Source: Physcomitrium patens (Eukaryota > Streptophyta > Bryopsida > Funariales > Funariaceae). Taken from it: a DNA stretch of 64,000 bases. Where the stretch lies: the NCBI RefSeq assembly GCF_000002425.4, contig NC_037254.1, positions 23,131,661 through 23,195,660 of the forward strand, read 5' to 3'. This document shows positions 61,500 to 64,000 of this stretch, piece after piece (the stretch's first letter is position 1; each line of letters begins with the position of its first letter). The position numbers and the translations under genes were made by a program. The notes beneath the pieces were generated by a model, which saw nothing but the letters and a program-made list of their open reading frames with translations, had not been told where the DNA came from and made no database searches.

Positions 61500-61985
61500 T
61501 GTAAGAGGATATAGATAAGATAATTGTATAGATAGTTAGAACCATGGAAGTTTCTAGAATTGAGGTTAAGTTAGTGGACTAGGTAGGATCCACCATGGAA
61601 CATTTTAGAAAGAATTTAGGCCAGTTATCTAGGGAGGGTATACCATGGAACCTTTTAAAAAAGAAATTTAAGGTGGTTATATAAGTGGGAAGTACTACCT
61701 AGGAACATTCTAGAAAGTCCAAGGTGATAGGATAAGGTATAAATAGGATCAACTTAGGCCTTTTGAGGCATTTGGTCAAATATGGCTTTGGACCCTTTCT
61801 CTTAGTAAAATTTAGTTTTACATCTTTTTGTTCTGTTTTTTTCCTCAACTTTATCTTTCATGTCCTATTCTATTTATTTTAGTTCAATTTTTTTTTAATC
61901 TATTTTGTCTTATTTTGTGATAATATTTTATGTTTTTGTGGATTACAAGGATCTTGGATTTTTGAGATAGTCTGTTCTTGTTTCA
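61500..61985 (+). repeat. 5' LTR of element E
   Basis: About 486 bp, TG at the start and CA at the end. The segment at 17497-17930 is a partial inverse copy of the same LTR family. Confidence 0.78.
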
Positions 61986-61986
61986 T

Positions 61987-61998
61987 TGGTATCAAAGC
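61987..61998 (+). other. Primer-binding site of element E
   Basis: TGGTATCAAAGC, one base from the common plant TGGTATCAGAGC that pairs with the 3' end of initiator-Met tRNA, one base after the LTR. Confidence 0.8.
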
Positions 61999-64000
61999 AA
62001 TTATTAGAATGCTTACTTTTGGTAGCATGTCGATAGTTATCATCTAGTCCAAGGTCAGTTGTTGTAGTCATAGTAGGTATTGTATTGAAGCTACTATGAG
62101 TTACTCTTAAAAATCAATCAAGAGGTGAAAAGTCATTACAATAGTGGAGTCCAGTAGAGAAATTACAATATGGGAGATATGATAGAACAATCCAAGATGG
62201 AGGCTCAAATACAATACCTCTTAGGTTACATAACTACTTTGCAAGGGCAAATAAAAGCCTCAAAGATAAGAGACTCAACATTTGGTAGGTTAAAATTGAG
62301 TAAGCTTAGTACATACTCTAGAACTTCAAGACAAGAAGATGTATGTCAATGGCTCTTCAACATGCAACAATATTTCCAACTATTTGGAGCAAATACCATT
62401 GAAGGTATTATATATGCAGCCAATTATTAGACAGATGTGATAGCTATTTGATGGCAACATCGAATTCAAAGCTATTGAGCTCAAGGTGGATTTTATGACT
62501 AGGAGGAGTTTGAGACTGAATTTGAAATCAATTTTGGCCCATCAATGTGGAGAAGATAACATGCGATCAGTTGGCAAAACTTACACAAATTAAGTTGATG
62601 TAAGATTATGTCTCCCCATTCAAGTCCCTATATATCCAAATTAGTAATGTTTTGGAGGTAGAGATGATGGATCAAATCCTGCAAGGTTTGAAACTTGGAG
62701 TCCAGCAAGAGGTGGAACTAAGGGATCTACAAACATTTGAAGAGGCAATTTGGATTGCAGAGAAGGTTGATGCTATAGATTTCAAAAATTGTGGAGCATG
62801 ATCTATAGTACGAAGTTGTATATCCTATCTAATACTATGGCATAATAACCAATGCCAATAGAAATTAATGCCTTATAAGAATCATTGATACCACAAAGAT
62901 GAAAAATATTGATATTAAAAGAATTATATTTCTTTTGTTAGGAGCTAGGCCATCAAATCAGAGATTGTCTAAAACGTCCAAAATTCAAGCACCAGCAAGA
63001 CAAGGTAGGTTTTCAATCTCAAAACTCACCAAGTCAATAATGAGTTAGAGCAAAAAAATGGGGTTCTCCAATAAAGGCACCAAAAGCTAGTATTGGAAGT
63101 AGCTACTGTTTATTAGAGACAAATGGCATGACCTTAAACGACTATAAAAAGAATTAACTGGTGCATCTAACAGTACTACTAAGAGGACGACCATATTGAG
63201 TGCTTATAAATTTTGGCTCTACAAAAAATTGCATGTCAACTGAAATTGTTGATTGGTTTAGAATTAAAACTAAAGAAATCAAGGAAGAAAGTATATACCT
63301 TGCAAATGATCGAGAGAACGTATTGAGTGAGATATGTGAAGAAGAAATCTTGAGATTGATAAATACTTATGTCTTAAGAAAGAGATTCAAAGTGACAAAG
63401 CTAAGGTATAATATTATCTTTGATATGCCATGGCTAGAAATAGAAAATAAGTAAGTTGATTGGATAGCAAGGTCAATCTCTTTTAAAGATGGAAGATGCA
63501 AACTGACTCTTTACACCTTCGCATTAAGTAAAGAGGAAAGACAATCTGCAACCAAAGACTTACTTGTAGGAATGATTTTTTTGAAGAAGAAAATATAGCA
63601 TGAGTAACCAAAATATATGGTGGTTCTAAATCTTGCATTAGTGGTAGGAAAGACAACCAAAGGGGTAGAATGGACAAAGCAACTCTTACAGGAATATCAA
63701 GATGTCTTTCCAGCCTACCTACCTAATGGTGTACCTCCTGATCAAGGTGCCTCCTTTCAAATAGAACTATTGCCTAGAGCCAAACCAACAAGTCAAGTAA
63801 TTTATCACCTACTACCAAAAGAACTTAAAGAGTTGCAGAAGATATTGGACAAACTCTTGGAAAAAAATATCATTTGAGAAAGCACATCACCATAAGGAGC
63901 ACTTGTATTCTTTGCACCCAAGAAAGATGGCGGACTTTGCCTTTGCATCAACTATTAAGGCTTCAATAAGTAGACTGTTAAAAATGCATATCTACTTTCA

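Larger units (their letters stand above)
61500..64000 (+). mobile_element. Ty3/Gypsy element E, broken, continues past window end
   Basis: 5' LTR 61500-61985, a primer-binding site TGGTATCAAAGC at 61987-61998, gag (about 62170-63000, with a zinc-knuckle-like segment near 62940), a protease-like region (about 63195-63450) and the start of reverse transcriptase (about 63640 to the end, with FFAPKKDGGLCL). It is from a different family than A and B: its gag and RT have little in common with theirs. It is broken, with several breaks, and its 3' part lies outside the window. Confidence 0.85.

Noticed and set aside
1-64000. CRISPR arrays, tRNA or rRNA genes, bacterial operons
   Set aside because: No spaced direct repeats, cloverleaf genes or rRNA segments were seen; all evidence is for plant nuclear DNA.

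Overview
The window looks like nuclear DNA of a land plant. The evidence is a chloroplast RETICULATA-RELATED gene, an L-type (legume-type) lectin gene with a GT-AG intron, Ty3/Gypsy chromoviruses with chromodomains, and a plant L1-like LINE. The AT-rich, retroelement-dense background would suit a bryophyte, possibly a moss, but that is an inference and no residue proves it. Only three intact host genes are seen: two copies of one lectin gene, and one RETICULATA-RELATED gene.

Layout. 1-822 is AT-rich flank. 823-13071 is the left arm of a very large inverted duplication; its right arm is about 40199-51764. The arms differ by only about a dozen small changes noticed by eye. Each arm holds one lectin gene (left: minus strand, 11808-12825; right: plus strand, 40437-41454) and one old Gypsy element (C: 2222-8173 and 45100-50364). 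The right arm contains a 100-N gap (48868-48967). Comparison with the left arm says the gap really stands for about 787 bp.

The spacer between the arms (13072-40198) holds about 1.1 kb of unassigned DNA, a decayed minus-strand LINE (about 14220-16625), a partial LTR, and a three-layer nest of LTR retrotransposons. Element A (plus, 17931-36826) contains A' (minus, 21319-33835), a close relative of A. A' in turn contains B (plus, 24267-30436). Each layer is bounded by 5-bp target-site duplications, exact for B and 4 of 5 for A and A'. A decayed fragment D (about 37294-38790) follows. LTR divergence counted by eye gives the order C oldest, then A and A', then B, and lastly the arm duplication.

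Beyond the right arm: AT-rich DNA with a decayed transposase-like SWIM-domain relic (about 52484-53020), then a less AT-rich stretch leading into the RETICULATA-RELATED gene (CDS 58242-59530, one intron), then an LTR fragment (61002 to about 61490) cut by a further Gypsy element E (61500 to the window end).

Points of most interest: (1) the near-identical inverted duplication with its lectin pair; (2) perfect heat-shock-element arrays in the LTRs of B, including a 21-bp unit present three times in one LTR; (3) a third ORF between the chromodomain and the 3' LTR, recognisable in the A and B families although they have diverged; (4) an A/A' head-to-head arrangement whose transcripts could form long double-stranded RNA; (5) a lectin that keeps its metal-site residues but lacks the sugar-binding aspartate.
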